Positions 1 through 8,476 of a stretch of 64,000 nt of DNA are shown in pieces. The translations under genes were made by a program, and so were the position numbers. Source of the stretch: JACCXM01 sp046328335. GTDB lineage: Bacteria; Chloroflexota; Chloroflexia; Thermomicrobiales; UBA6265. Numbering within the stretch: position 1 is the stretch's first letter; the number at the start of each line of letters is the position of its first letter. Location of the stretch: the NCBI GenBank assembly GCA_046328335.1, contig JAXLWU010000007.1:124001-188000 (forward strand), given 5' to 3'. The notes below the pieces were generated by a model that searched no databases, had not been told where the DNA came from, and saw nothing but the letters and a program-made list of their open reading frames with translations.

Positions 1-1578
1 CCGGCGGTAATCCTCGAGCAGTTCCTCGCCCCCCTCCAGGCCGATCAGGCAGCCGCGGGGAATCTGCTCGATCGCCTCGCCCAGAGCGATGATCCGATCT
101 TCCAGATCGCGAATGCGCTGGCTGCTCTGATATTGGGCCAGGCTCTGCTGAAGCAAGGTCCGCACCCGGTCTCCGTGGGGCGGGTCCCAGAGATTGAGCA
201 CGGTGTTGTAGCGGATGGCGAATGCCGATCGAACAGGATGGAGTTCGCCGGTCGCGATATCGAGCATTTCGCGGAAGGTGAACCAGGGCGAGTAGGGGGC
301 CACGACGTGCCCGAGGGCGTCCATGCCTCGCCTGCCCGCGCGGCCCGCCATCTGCTGGAATTCGTTCGGGATCAGCATGCGGCGGCGACGTCCATCCCAC
401 TTCGACATTCGCCCGATTACCACGGTGCGCGCCGGCATGTTGACGCCGAGTGCGAGCGTATCGGTGGCGAAGACGACCTCCATCAGCCCGCGGGCGAAGA
501 GCACTTCGACGAGTTGCTTGAGAATCGGCAGCAGGCCGGCGTGGTGGAATCCGATTCCCTTGCGGGCCAGGGCGACGATCGATTGCACCTGATCGAGATC
601 CCGGTCTTCAGGCCGCATCCCGGCGAGAACGGCATTGATCGTCTGATCGATCAGATCGACCTGTCGCGGCGTCACCAGATTTGGCCGCATGACGGCCAGC
701 CGCTCCGCGAACGCCTGGCAATCGTTGCGGCTGAAGAGAAAGTAGATCGCCGGGAGGAGTTCCTTAGCGGCGAGGGCATCGACGATTTCGCGTGGCTGCG
801 GTTCGTCCATTTCCGGCGTACTGCGCTCGCTGCGCCGACCGGCGCCGCCACGCGCTGCTTGCCGGCGTAGTTCCCCCCCGGTGTGCGGGAAGTCCTTGAT
901 GAGGGCGCCTTTGTGATCGACGACCAGATTGAGTTTGCCTTCGACGAAGTAGTGCAACGCCAGCGGCACCGCGCGTTCGGTATGGGTGATAAGGCGGATC
1001 GGACGATGGGTGCGGCTAATCCAGGCGGCGATTTCTTCCGCGTTGTTGACCGTGGCGGAGAGGCAAATCAATTGCACGTGATCGGGACAGAGGATGATGG
1101 CCTCTTCCCAGGTGGTGCCCCGTTCGGGATCAGCCAGATAGTGAATCTCGTCGAAGATGACGGTGCTGACCGTATCGAGGTCCCAGGGCGTCTGCAAGAG
1201 CATGTTGCGCAGGACTTCAGTCGTCATCACGACGACGCGGGCATCCCGGTTCTCCGACACATCCCCGGTCAGGAGACCGACGTCATCGCCATAGATTGCC
1301 CGTAAGTCGCGATATTTCTGGTTCGAGAGCGCCTTGATTGGCGTGGTGTATATGACTCGGCCCGTGTGTTTGAACGCTTCCCAGATCCCGAATTCGGCGA
1401 CAACTGTCTTTCCGGTTCCGGTCGGCGCCGCGACCATGACGGAGTCGCCGCCGAGGAGTGTCGCGATCGCTTCCCGCTGGAAGGCATCGAGCGAAAAAGG
1501 GTAGAACGCTTCGAATTGGGCGATGTCGTCATCGATCGAAGGACCTTTTTCGGGCCTATGAAGCGCTTGGCGTGTCAT
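1..1578 (-). CDS. Ski2/HelY-like DEAD/DEAH-box RNA helicase, C-terminus cut by window edge
   Basis: Reading the minus strand from an ATG at 1578 gives 526 codons, open to the window edge, so the C-terminus is missing. The superfamily 2 helicase motifs are in order: Walker A APTGTGKT at residues 51-58, DEIHYL (motif II) at about 143-148, SATVNNAEEIAAWI (motif III), and QMAGRAGRRGMDALG (motif VI) near residue 400. Together with the DEVH-type box this points to the Ski2/Mtr4/HelY group of ATP-dependent RNA helicases, probably acting in RNA turnover; HelY proteins are about 900 residues. The frame continues upstream of the ATG without a better start. It is divergent from thiL. The helicase class is well supported; the RNA substrate is inferred. 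Confidence 0.9.
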   Translation of the reverse strand, partial: MTRQALHRPEKGPSIDDDIAQFEAFYPFSLDAFQREAIATLLGGDSVMVAAPTGTGKTVVAEFGIWEAFKHTGRVIYTTPIKALSNQKYRDLRAIYGDDVGLLTGDVSENRDARVVVMTTEVLRNMLLQTPWDLDTVSTVIFDEIHYLADPERGTTWEEAIILCPDHVQLICLSATVNNAEEIAAWISRTHRPIRLITHTERAVPLALHYFVEGKLNLVVDHKGALIKDFPHTGGELRRQAARGGAGRRSERSTPEMDEPQPREIVDALAAKELLPAIYFLFSRNDCQAFAERLAVMRPNLVTPRQVDLIDQTINAVLAGMRPEDRDLDQVQSIVALARKGIGFHHAGLLPILKQLVEVLFARGLMEVVFATDTLALGVNMPARTVVIGRMSKWDGRRRRMLIPNEFQQMAGRAGRRGMDALGHVVAPYSPWFTFREMLDIATGELHPVRSAFAIRYNTVLNLWDPPHGDRVRTLLQQSLAQYQSSQRIRDLEDRIIALGEAIEQIPRGCLIGLEGGEELLEDYRR

Positions 1579-1861
1579 TGATGCATCGGCAGCCGGATCA
1601 GCAACTGCCGCAAGAGAATTATCGGAATCCAAACTCGTTCGCTCACTAGCATTGCGGCCGGACAACGCCGCGGCCGGGGCGGGTACCCACTCCAGAACGA
1701 ATGCTACCAAGCCAGTTCGTTCTGTTGACCTCTTGACCCAGTTTGGACAAGGACGACACGCGGGCCGCTCCAGAATCGTGAGTACGCTGCCTGCCCCTGT
1801 GACTACGTTGGCGTTCAGCGGCCGAGAGGCTCGAGTTTCGAGAGAAGATGGAGTTGTCACG
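1579..1861. promoter_or_regulatory. Divergent intergenic region with a 9-bp inverted repeat
   Basis: The gap between the helicase and thiL should hold both promoters. It contains a perfect inverted repeat, CAGAACGAA at 1693-1701 and TTCGTTCTG at 1716-1724, with a 14-nt spacer. TTGAC-type hexamers follow at about 1725 and 1733, but no convincing -10 box could be placed. No TPP riboswitch core is visible ahead of thiL. Confidence 0.3.
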
Positions 1862-2896
1862 ATGTCGGAGGTTTTGCGAGTTCGGGACGTCGGCGAGTTT
1901 GGCCTCATCGCCAGACTGCGCCAGGCGCTGCCGGAACCGGTGCGAACATCGGACGACCTGATCCTTGGAATCGGGGACGATGCCGCCGTCTGGGAACCGA
2001 CGGCTGGCGAGCGTGTCGTCATCACGACCGATAGCCTCGTGGAAGGGATCCACTTTCGCACTGATTGGACCGACTGGCGGCGGCTGGGGCACAAGGTGCT
2101 TGCCGTCAACGTGTCCGATCTTGCGGCGATGGGCGCGGCGCCAAAGGTCGCGGTCGTGACCCTCGGTCTGACCGGTGAAGAGAGCGTCAACGATCTCGAA
2201 GAACTGTATGGCGGCATGGGAGAACTCGCCCGTCGCAACCGGATGGTGATCGCGGGCGGAGACATCGTCCGCTCGCCGAACTGTCTGTCGTTTCATGTCA
2301 CGGCGCTTGGGGAAACGCGGCAACACCGGATGCTCACGCGAGCGGGGGCGCGAGCGGGAGACATCATCGGGGTGACGAACACGCTGGGTGCGTCGGCGGC
2401 CGGCCTCCACTTGCTCGAACTGCCCGCGGGCGATCCCAGGCGAACGGCGGCGACAGCGGATTTGCTGATCGATGCCCATCTTCGTCCGGAACCGCGGGTG
2501 GCCGCTGGCGCCGTGCTCAGCGAGGGTGGCGCATCGGCAGCGATGGATCTGAGTGACGGGCTGCTAGGAGACCTGCCAAAGATTCTCGAGGCTAGCGGTG
2601 TCTCGGCCGAACTCGACGAGGCGCGGATTCCGGTTCCCGCCGCGGTCCGCGCCCTGTTCCCTGAGCAATGGCTGGCATTGGCGGAGCGCGGCGGCGAAGA
2701 CTACGAACTTCTCTTCACCATTCCGGCAGACCGATGGGATGAACTCCACGGCAGTCTGGCGGCCATTGGTGAGGATGCAACTGCAATCGGAATCATCGTT
2801 CCCGCTCAACCTACTTCGGTTATCCGAATGATTGCCAGCGACGGAACGGAGCGCATCGTCGCCCCAGGCGCGTTCGATCACTTTGAGCATGTCTGA
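1862..2896 (+). CDS. thiL: Thiamine-monophosphate kinase ThiL
   Basis: Phosphorylates thiamine monophosphate to the diphosphate cofactor using ATP, the last step of thiamine diphosphate synthesis in the cytosol. The 344-residue product has the family's motifs in order: GIGDDAAV near residue 36, TTDSLVEGIHF near 54, NVSDLAAMGA near 83, GGDIVRS near 128, MDLSDGLLGDL near 232 and GGEDYELLF near 281. The acidic residues in these motifs bind Mg-ATP. An open frame extends 70 codons further upstream, but the ATG at 1862 has a GGAG eight bases ahead and fits the family's usual N-terminus. No other thiamine gene is nearby. It converges on the alkaline phosphatase gene. Confidence 0.95.
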   Translation: MSEVLRVRDVGEFGLIARLRQALPEPVRTSDDLILGIGDDAAVWEPTAGERVVITTDSLVEGIHFRTDWTDWRRLGHKVLAVNVSDLAAMGAAPKVAVVTLGLTGEESVNDLEELYGGMGELARRNRMVIAGGDIVRSPNCLSFHVTALGETRQHRMLTRAGARAGDIIGVTNTLGASAAGLHLLELPAGDPRRTAATADLLIDAHLRPEPRVAAGAVLSEGGASAAMDLSDGLLGDLPKILEASGVSAELDEARIPVPAAVRALFPEQWLALAERGGEDYELLFTIPADRWDELHGSLAAIGEDATAIGIIVPAQPTSVIRMIASDGTERIVAPGAFDHFEHV

Positions 2897-2975
2897 ACGA
2901 TGACTGCTCTTTCGGGCTGCTGCTCGCGTTCGTCCCGAACCGTTTTCGTCTGACTGGTCGCCGCGCGAACAGAGA

Positions 2976-4229
2976 TCAGCCGCGCTGCGGGATGGCTGCC
3001 GGTTGACCGAGGCCCATCGCCTCGGCGAGCGCGAAGAAGAGATCGGTGTTTTCGAACGAGCCAGTGAGCATCTCCGCGCCCGGCCCGGTGGAAGTGACCG
3101 GAACCGGGGCCGCGGTGTGCCCGGTCGTGGCCCAGCCCACGACAAACCCATAGTCTGCGTCGGCAATCGGAAACGGGCCGTCCTCTCCGGCGAGCAGGGT
3201 GTCGAGCAGGCCGCCGCCCGGTTCGTAGGGGTACGGCTGATCCTGCGATCCAGCCACCGCCAGGCCCCCGCATTCGTGATCGGCGGTAACGACGACCAAC
3301 GTGTCCGGCGAGCGGTTGGCGAACGACAGCGCGACCTGGACGGCGCGGTCGAGTTCGAGGATGCCTTTGAGCGTGAGTGGTGCGTTGTTGCGGTGCGCCA
3401 TACGATCGATCGCCGATTCTTCGACCATCAGAAAGAATCCGTCCCGGTTCCGAGAGAGGATATCGAGAGCCGCCGCGGTCAAATCGGCGAGGGCGACCGG
3501 GGGATCGTAGACGGCTCCCAGACCTTCGGCCGTCTGCACGAAGAACTCTTGAGCCGCGAAGAGCCCCAGCAGCCGCGGGGCGCCGCGGTCGGTTCGCCGG
3601 CCGAGATGGTCGCGCAGGTCGCGCTCCCCGGAGACGAACTCGTACCCAAATTCCCGCGCGCGCTCGACCAGATTTCCGCAGGTCCCGACGCCATACCATG
3701 GGCTGTCGCCGGAGAGTTGGCGTGGCAGCGCCGTATCAGGCGGAAACCAGTAGGCGCCGCCGCCGCCGAGGATGACGTCAACACCGGTTCGTTCGACGTA
3801 TTGACGGGCAATTTCACTCTGATCGGCGCGGTACGGGACGTGCGCGGCGAAGGCCGCGGGGGTGGCGTCGGTGATCTGGCAGGTCGTGATCAGGCCCGTC
3901 GCGCGCCCTGAACGTTTGGCGAGTTCGAGAATGGTTGTGCGCTCTCGCCCGTCAGGGTCGATCCCGACCGCGCCATTGACCGTCTTCACGCCGGTGGCGA
4001 TCGCGGTTGCCGCGGCGGCAGAATCGGTGACGAACGAGGCGGGATCGACAGAGACCGTTCCCATCTGACCGAGATAGGGCAGGCGATCCATGCTGAGGCG
4101 CCCATTGCGCCCGGCGGCGAGGAGTTGCCCCGCGAAACGATGCGCCTGGCCCATGCCGTCGCCAATGAGGAGAATGACGTTCCGCGCCTCTCGCCGCCTG
4201 CCGTTTCCGATATCGATGGATGGTGTCAC
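2976..4229 (-). CDS. Alkaline phosphatase family protein, no signal peptide
   Basis: A phosphomonoesterase of the PhoA superfamily. It carries NVILLIGDGMG (metal-binding Asp) near the N-terminus, VTDSAAAATA with the nucleophilic Ser, and TADHECGG with metal-binding Asp/His late in the chain. The start is uncertain: GTG at 4229 (417 aa) and TTG at 4268 (430 aa) both have a GAGG about six bases upstream; GTG is preferred. With either start the catalytic fold begins within about 15-30 residues and there is no signal peptide or twin-arginine motif, which is odd for an enzyme usually exported. It may act inside the cell or leave by a route not visible here. Confidence 0.88.
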   Translation of the reverse strand: MTPSIDIGNGRRREARNVILLIGDGMGQAHRFAGQLLAAGRNGRLSMDRLPYLGQMGTVSVDPASFVTDSAAAATAIATGVKTVNGAVGIDPDGRERTTILELAKRSGRATGLITTCQITDATPAAFAAHVPYRADQSEIARQYVERTGVDVILGGGGAYWFPPDTALPRQLSGDSPWYGVGTCGNLVERAREFGYEFVSGERDLRDHLGRRTDRGAPRLLGLFAAQEFFVQTAEGLGAVYDPPVALADLTAAALDILSRNRDGFFLMVEESAIDRMAHRNNAPLTLKGILELDRAVQVALSFANRSPDTLVVVTADHECGGLAVAGSQDQPYPYEPGGGLLDTLLAGEDGPFPIADADYGFVVGWATTGHTAAPVPVTSTGPGAEMLTGSFENTDLFFALAEAMGLGQPAAIPQRG

Positions 4230-4555
4230 GTATGCCTCGCGCAAAGGGCGGATCGTCGATGAACACAAGATTGGCCTCGCCGCACGAGCGGGAGGCCAGC
4301 GCTGATCCCGTAATCGATTGTACCGCGTCGTCGCGTGACGTGCGTTATCGTGCCATCAATCGGGACTACCGATTTCGAGAATCTGGAAGATCGGAGTAAT
4401 GGCGGTCGGGGAAGGATTCACGTTGCGAACCGACCACGAAGCATCGTACCGTTGCAATATCCGACTAAAACAGTCGGATATGGAATTGAAGGTCATGTCG
4501 CGTTATCCAGGGTGGCAGCGCCAACGATGAGCGGTGTCGAGGGAGAGAGAATCGC
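4230..4555. other. Intergenic gap upstream of the iron-binding-protein gene
   Basis: This stretch separates the divergent phosphatase and binding-protein genes. Its one clear feature is the perfect palindrome at 4457-4481, listed separately. I see no convincing small gene, RNA gene or repeat in the rest. Confidence 0.5.
4457..4481. promoter_or_regulatory. Perfect 25-nt palindrome, candidate operator of the iron-type SBP gene
   Basis: Two exact 10-bp arms, ATATCCGACT and AGTCGGATAT, flank the 5-nt centre AAAAC. It lies about 75 bp before the start of the binding-protein gene and is AT-richer than its surroundings. Symmetry and position fit a dimeric repressor site. The sequence does not match the textbook Fur or DtxR/IdeR consensus, so the regulator is unknown. 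An RNA hairpin is the alternative, but no U-tract follows. Confidence 0.45.
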
Positions 4556-5689
4556 GTGAAGGTGGAGCGGACCGACATGTTGCGGACTGGTTTGGCGGCG
4601 CGCCGCGGGCGGCGCGGCTTTGTCATCGGTGGCGTCGCGCTGCTTGGGGTGGGGTGGCGGCCTACCCTGGTTTTGGCGCAGGAGGCGACTCCCGAAGTGG
4701 AGGCGGATCCGGAACCAGAGGCTGATCCGACCGCGGGAACCGATGCAGCGCGGACGCCGGGCGATTTCACCCTGTACTCGGGCCGCAACCAGACGCTGGT
4801 CGAGCCAATCATCGACACGTTCGCTGAGGAAACGGGAACGACCATTGACGTTCGCTATGGCGGGACGGGCGAACTGGCGGTGACGATTCTCGAAGAGGGA
4901 GACAACACGCCGGCGGCGGCATTTTTCGCTCAGGACGCGGGTTCGCTCGGGTTGCTGGCAACTGAAGGGCGGTTGCAATCACTCCCCGCCGACATCCTCG
5001 ACCTGGTCGACCCGCGCTTCCGCGATACGGGTGGACGTTGGATCGGAGTATCCGGCAGAGCTCGCGTGCTCGCCTACAACACCGATGTACTTGCGGAGTC
5101 TGATCTGCCCGCATCGGTGAAGGACCTCACCGATCCCAAATGGGCCGACCGGATCGGCTGGGCGCCGGAGAATGCCTCGTTCCAGTCGTTCGTGACCGCG
5201 TTTCGTCTACTGGAGGGGGACGACGCGGCGCGCGCCTGGCTGGAAGCCATGATCGCCAACGGCGCCGTCAACTTCGGGGATAGCAACAGCGCCATCGTAA
5301 AAGCGGTCGGCGAGGGAGAAATCGACGCCGGTTTGGTCAACCATTACTACGTCTATGTTGTCCGCAAGGAAGAGGGCGACGATTTCCCTGTTGCCAATCA
5401 CTTCTTTGCGTCTGGCGATCCAGGTTCCCTCGTGAATGTCGCGGGGTACGGCGTCATCACCAATGCGGAAGCGGCGGAGCAGGCAACGTCATTCCTCCAG
5501 TTCCTTCTGTCAGAGGAGGGCCAGCGGTATTTCACCACGGAGACATTCGAGTATCCCCTCATCGCGGGGATTGCCGCGCCGGAGGGATTGCCACCCCTTG
5601 CCGAGCTGCAGATTCCAAACCTCGACCTTGGCAGCTTGGCCGATCTCCGCGGCACGCTGGAACTGCTCACCGAGGTAGGGCTGCTCTAG
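4556..5689 (+). CDS. Iron(III)-type ABC transporter substrate-binding protein (orphan)
   Basis: A 377-residue periplasmic-type binding protein of the Fe3+/thiamine/spermidine class. A basic N-terminus and hydrophobic stretch at about residues 18-40, ending VLAQ, look like a signal peptide. An acidic, Pro/Glu-rich linker (about 42-66) follows, then FTLYSGRN, the usual first strand of FutA/AfuA-type proteins. Tyrosines in HYYVYVV and the ETFEYPLI segment near the C-terminus are placed like iron-coordinating tyrosines of the family. No permease or ATPase gene is adjacent. The GTG start at 4556 is used; an ATG lies 21 bases downstream. A palindrome upstream may control it. Iron is inferred from family. 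Confidence 0.85.
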   Translation: MKVERTDMLRTGLAARRGRRGFVIGGVALLGVGWRPTLVLAQEATPEVEADPEPEADPTAGTDAARTPGDFTLYSGRNQTLVEPIIDTFAEETGTTIDVRYGGTGELAVTILEEGDNTPAAAFFAQDAGSLGLLATEGRLQSLPADILDLVDPRFRDTGGRWIGVSGRARVLAYNTDVLAESDLPASVKDLTDPKWADRIGWAPENASFQSFVTAFRLLEGDDAARAWLEAMIANGAVNFGDSNSAIVKAVGEGEIDAGLVNHYYVYVVRKEEGDDFPVANHFFASGDPGSLVNVAGYGVITNAEAAEQATSFLQFLLSEEGQRYFTTETFEYPLIAGIAAPEGLPPLAELQIPNLDLGSLADLRGTLELLTEVGLL

Positions 5690-5724
5690 GCGGCGCACGA
5701 GGCGGCGCGAATGCCGGTGCTACC

Positions 5725-6534
5725 ATGCCCCGCATGATCAAGCGCTGGTTGCGTCGCCGCCTTGCCCCTGATCTCGTGGACGACGATCTTCCCGAACCAG
5801 AAGAGGAAGAGGAAGAGCGCGGCGATCTGGTGCGGAAAGGGAAAAGCGTTGCCCTGCGCACTCATGTCCCGGCGAACCGGGAGGCGTTCCAACGCTGGTA
5901 TGCCGATCCGGAAATCGCCGAACTCCTGAGACACGATCTCGAACCCCTGACCTCCACGCAATCGAAGGGGTATTTCGACACGTTCATTCTGCCGTCCTCG
6001 GCGCGCGGCGATTGCTTTGCCATCCACGAACGACGATCGAAGCGCTTGATTGGGACGACAGCCCTCACCGATCGCGTTCGCGAGAAACAAGGGAATTCCG
6101 CCCTCTTTCGCATCGTCATCGGCGAAAAGGATGCCTGGGGGCAGGGCTTTGGCACCGAAGCGACGCGTCTTGTAGCCGAGCAAGCCTTCGAGGAGATGGG
6201 TCTGGACGCGATTCGGCTCGAGGTGTTCAGCCACAACGAGCGCGCGCGAGCGGTGTACGAGCGGGTCGGGTTCGTGGTAACGGGCGAACATGTGGAGTGG
6301 GTACACCGTCGCCGCACGCAACTGCGCGTGATCGAGATGCGGCTCGACCGCGAGGCGTTCGCCCGAGCGCGGACGGGGGAGGCCGGAAGGCAATCACCAC
6401 GGGTTCGCACGGCCCAGGAGCGGGAAGAACGCCGGGAGCGCCGCCGTCTGGAGCGAAAGTCCGCCCGTCGCGAGGCAAAGCTGGCCGTCGATTCCGGTCG
6501 GCCTCCGTCGGAGCAGACCCCGGAAACGGATTGA
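5725..6534 (+). CDS. GNAT N-acetyltransferase, RimJ/RimL-like, with charged tails
   Basis: The middle (about residues 40-210) is a GNAT acyltransferase domain: acetyl-CoA-binding loop GQGFGTEATRL and the late-fold RLEVFSHNERARAVYERVGF segment, as in RimJ/RimL-type enzymes. The acceptor is unknown. The ends are unusual: an acidic run (PEPEEEEEERGD, about 24-35) and a C-terminal tail of about 55 residues rich in Arg, Lys and Glu, probably helical or disordered. An ATG nine bases downstream (MIKRW) is an equally good start. It lies 35 bp after the binding-protein gene and may be cotranscribed with it. Confidence 0.85.
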   Translation: MPRMIKRWLRRRLAPDLVDDDLPEPEEEEEERGDLVRKGKSVALRTHVPANREAFQRWYADPEIAELLRHDLEPLTSTQSKGYFDTFILPSSARGDCFAIHERRSKRLIGTTALTDRVREKQGNSALFRIVIGEKDAWGQGFGTEATRLVAEQAFEEMGLDAIRLEVFSHNERARAVYERVGFVVTGEHVEWVHRRRTQLRVIEMRLDREAFARARTGEAGRQSPRVRTAQEREERRERRRLERKSARREAKLAVDSGRPPSEQTPETD

Positions 6535-6668
6535 CAGGCGGGAGGTGACCCCCGTACCATCGCGCTGGCAGTAAGCCAGCCGCGGCAACAAACGCGGATC
6601 GCGGCGTGGGGATCGCGATCAGCAGCCGTGGTCGGGAAGGGACGCTAACGGGGGAGGGACCGGTACGC

Positions 6669-6794
6669 GTGACCGAGAACGAGCGGCGCGCCGCCGATTC
6701 GCTGCGCGCTTCGGATCTGGTGCTTCGCGGGGTTGGGGTTGTGGGGCTGATTACCGTTGCGCTGGTATTGCTCCTGGTGCTCTATCCAGCATAA
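6669..6794 (+). CDS. 41-residue single-pass membrane protein, unknown
   Basis: The GTG at 6669 is preceded by GGGGAGGG about nine bases upstream, a good ribosome site, and opens a 41-codon frame. The product has a charged N-terminal half (ENERRAADSLR) and one strongly hydrophobic stretch, VGVVGLITVALVLLLVLYP, to the C-terminus, so one membrane helix is predicted. An upstream in-frame ATG at 6606 lacks a comparable site. A factor-independent terminator follows 67 bp later. I do not recognise the family. Confidence 0.5.
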   Translation: MTENERRAADSLRASDLVLRGVGVVGLITVALVLLLVLYPA

Positions 6795-6860
6795 CGTTGA
6801 GGATCCTTCGGGATCATGCTAATGCCGCACCCGCGAGCGGCAAAGTGGTGCGATGATTGA

Positions 6861-6895
6861 GAAACCCGGCGCGGCAGTCGCCGGGTTTCGATTTT
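6861..6895 (+). terminator. Rho-independent terminator
   Basis: Perfect 11-bp stem, GAAACCCGGCG (6861-6871) with CGCCGGGTTTC (6879-6889), 7-nt loop, followed by GATTTT. It ends the transcript of the 41-residue protein. It lies inside an in-frame upstream extension of the DUF4397 gene, which argues that gene starts downstream. Confidence 0.8.
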
Positions 6896-6957
6896 CTGAA
6901 GTCTTGACCGACCGGTCTGCCGCGGACCGTGCCGGCACCGGAAGCGAGGTGGTTCGA

Positions 6958-8076
6958 TTGCTGCGCGCCCGCTCCGTTCTTGGCCCGCTCATCATCGTGA
7001 CCATCCTCGCCTTCGGTATGTCCCCGGCATTGGCGCAACAGGCCGATACCGAACGTGATGCAAGGGTCCGCATCATCCACGGTATTTCGGATGCGGGACC
7101 TCTCGATGTCTACATCGACAATCGGCTGGCGCTGTTCGGGATGGCCTTTCCTGACGTTGGCGCGGAGTTGTCGCTTGCGCCAGGAGACCATCAACTCGCC
7201 ATCGTGCCGAGTGGCGCGGATCTGGAGAGTGCAATTGCCGCGGGTGGATTCACCCTGAAAGCGGCGGCAACCTATGAAATCGTCGTGATCGGCACCACTG
7301 ATTCGGCGAGCGTTGGCCTGTTCGAAGTCAGCCCCACCCCGCTGGAAGCCGGCCGCGCCCGATTCCGGGTGATCGCGGGAATAGCCGATGCCGGCGACCT
7401 GGTTCCCGCCTTCACCGCGGGCGACGCCATTTCTCCCGCGCTCGGGTTCGGCGATGCGACCGAGTATGCCGCGATCGATCCCGGCGCCTACGATCTCTCG
7501 ATCCTCGACAATGCGTCAGGGACTTCGGTGCTCGACCTGCCGCAGACCGAAATCCTTGAGGGTGCCGTGACAGACATTATCCTGGTCGGCGCGCTGGGAG
7601 ACGGCTCGGCCCAGGGCGTCCTGGTCTCGACCAGCGTCACCGTCACCCGGCCAGTGGGAAACTCGGCGCTGATCATGCCCGGCGAGTGTGCCCGGCTCGC
7701 GACGCCGGGGATCGATCTGGGCGTGGTCCGCCCGGGACAGGGCGATCCGGTTGGAATCCCCGACACGCTACCAGCAGCGCAGGGCTACTTCGTTGCGCCT
7801 GCTGACTTCGCCACGCTGTCCGGGGAGCCGCATGCCATCGTCGTCACCGATGACGATGCCGCATCCGACGTGACCGCGTGCGGCAATATCGGTGGGCGCC
7901 TGACCGATACAGGCGCTCTGGTGGTGGCGATCAGTCCGCGAGTTCCCGGGGCACCTTTCGGCATAGCAGTCCTGGCGCCATCCCTGGATGACCCGACGAC
8001 GACCGGTGTTTCGATCTTCCTGGTCACCGCCAACGGGTCGGCTCCGGCGGAGGCGTCTCCCGCGGCAGGCGCCTGA
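6958..8076 (+). CDS. DUF4397 domain-containing secreted or surface protein
   Basis: The first half carries a DUF4397 module, recognisable from VRIIHGISDAGPLDVYIDN, followed by a second related repeat (FRVIAGIADAGDLVPAFTAG). DUF4397 proteins are usually exported beta-rich proteins of unknown function. A TTG start at 6958, with an AGG eight bases upstream, gives 372 residues beginning with a clear signal peptide (LLRARSVLGPLIIVTILAFG ... ALAQ). Earlier in-frame starts lie in the terminator hairpin. The C-terminal part (about 225-355) has no family I recognise and contains two Cys that could form a disulfide. It converges on cca across a repeat-filled gap. Confidence 0.8.
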   Translation: MLRARSVLGPLIIVTILAFGMSPALAQQADTERDARVRIIHGISDAGPLDVYIDNRLALFGMAFPDVGAELSLAPGDHQLAIVPSGADLESAIAAGGFTLKAAATYEIVVIGTTDSASVGLFEVSPTPLEAGRARFRVIAGIADAGDLVPAFTAGDAISPALGFGDATEYAAIDPGAYDLSILDNASGTSVLDLPQTEILEGAVTDIILVGALGDGSAQGVLVSTSVTVTRPVGNSALIMPGECARLATPGIDLGVVRPGQGDPVGIPDTLPAAQGYFVAPADFATLSGEPHAIVVTDDDAASDVTACGNIGGRLTDTGALVVAISPRVPGAPFGIAVLAPSLDDPTTTGVSIFLVTANGSAPAEASPAAGA

Positions 8077-8476
8077 GGATTCCTTCTCGGACCGCTTCAG
8101 TCCAGGACAAGGCGGATTCCTCGTCTGTTACGGAATCCGGACGATCACTGCCGTTTGATCGGGGCGCCCACCCTCACCCCAACCCCTCTCCCCGCGTACG
8201 GCTGACAAGGTTAGGTACGGCGGTCTCGCCGTGCCGGCCCTCACCCCAACCCCTCTCCCGTCGAGCCGGGAGAGGGGCTTTCGGCCACGCCGTGGCGATC
8301 CCGTACTCGGGCGAACGCCCCAATTCAGCCATACCTACCTCTGTGAACCGGGTGCGGGGCGAGGGGCTTTCGGTATGGTCATTGAGGGGTAGTCCTCATG
8401 TCTTCATCCGGATTACGGAGTTATCCTTCCAAGGCACGCTCGCATATGGAGGCAGAAACCTCGCGCTTGACGACTT
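8077..8476. other. 400-bp intergenic gap made of palindromic repeat fragments
   Basis: Between the convergent DUF4397 and cca genes. It holds two copies of the CACCCCAACCCCTCTCCC repeat (from about 8169 and 8238) and a later GAGGGGCTTTCGG fragment at about 8361 that echoes 8274-8286. No gene is supported; a 91-codon frame at 8292-8567 runs into cca and resembles nothing. Confidence 0.6.
8169..8286. repeat. CCCTCACCCC-type dispersed palindromic repeat, two copies
   Basis: The first copy is a left half only. The second is complete: CCCCTCTCCCG (8250-8260) and CGGGAGAGGGG (8267-8277) form an 11-bp perfect stem with a 6-nt loop, followed by CTTT. Sequence upstream (about 8137-8160) resembles that upstream of the copy at 38520-38578. 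The hairpin may serve as a terminator for the two convergent genes. Confidence 0.75.

Noticed and set aside
1579..1861. TPP riboswitch before thiL
   Set aside because: The conserved CUGAGA and ACC/GAUCUGG-type core elements are absent.
4457..4481. Fur or DtxR/IdeR box
   Set aside because: The palindrome does not match either consensus, so only a generic operator is proposed.
6853..6957. Upstream N-terminal extension of the DUF4397 protein
   Set aside because: It contains a strong terminator hairpin, and a signal peptide begins at the later TTG.
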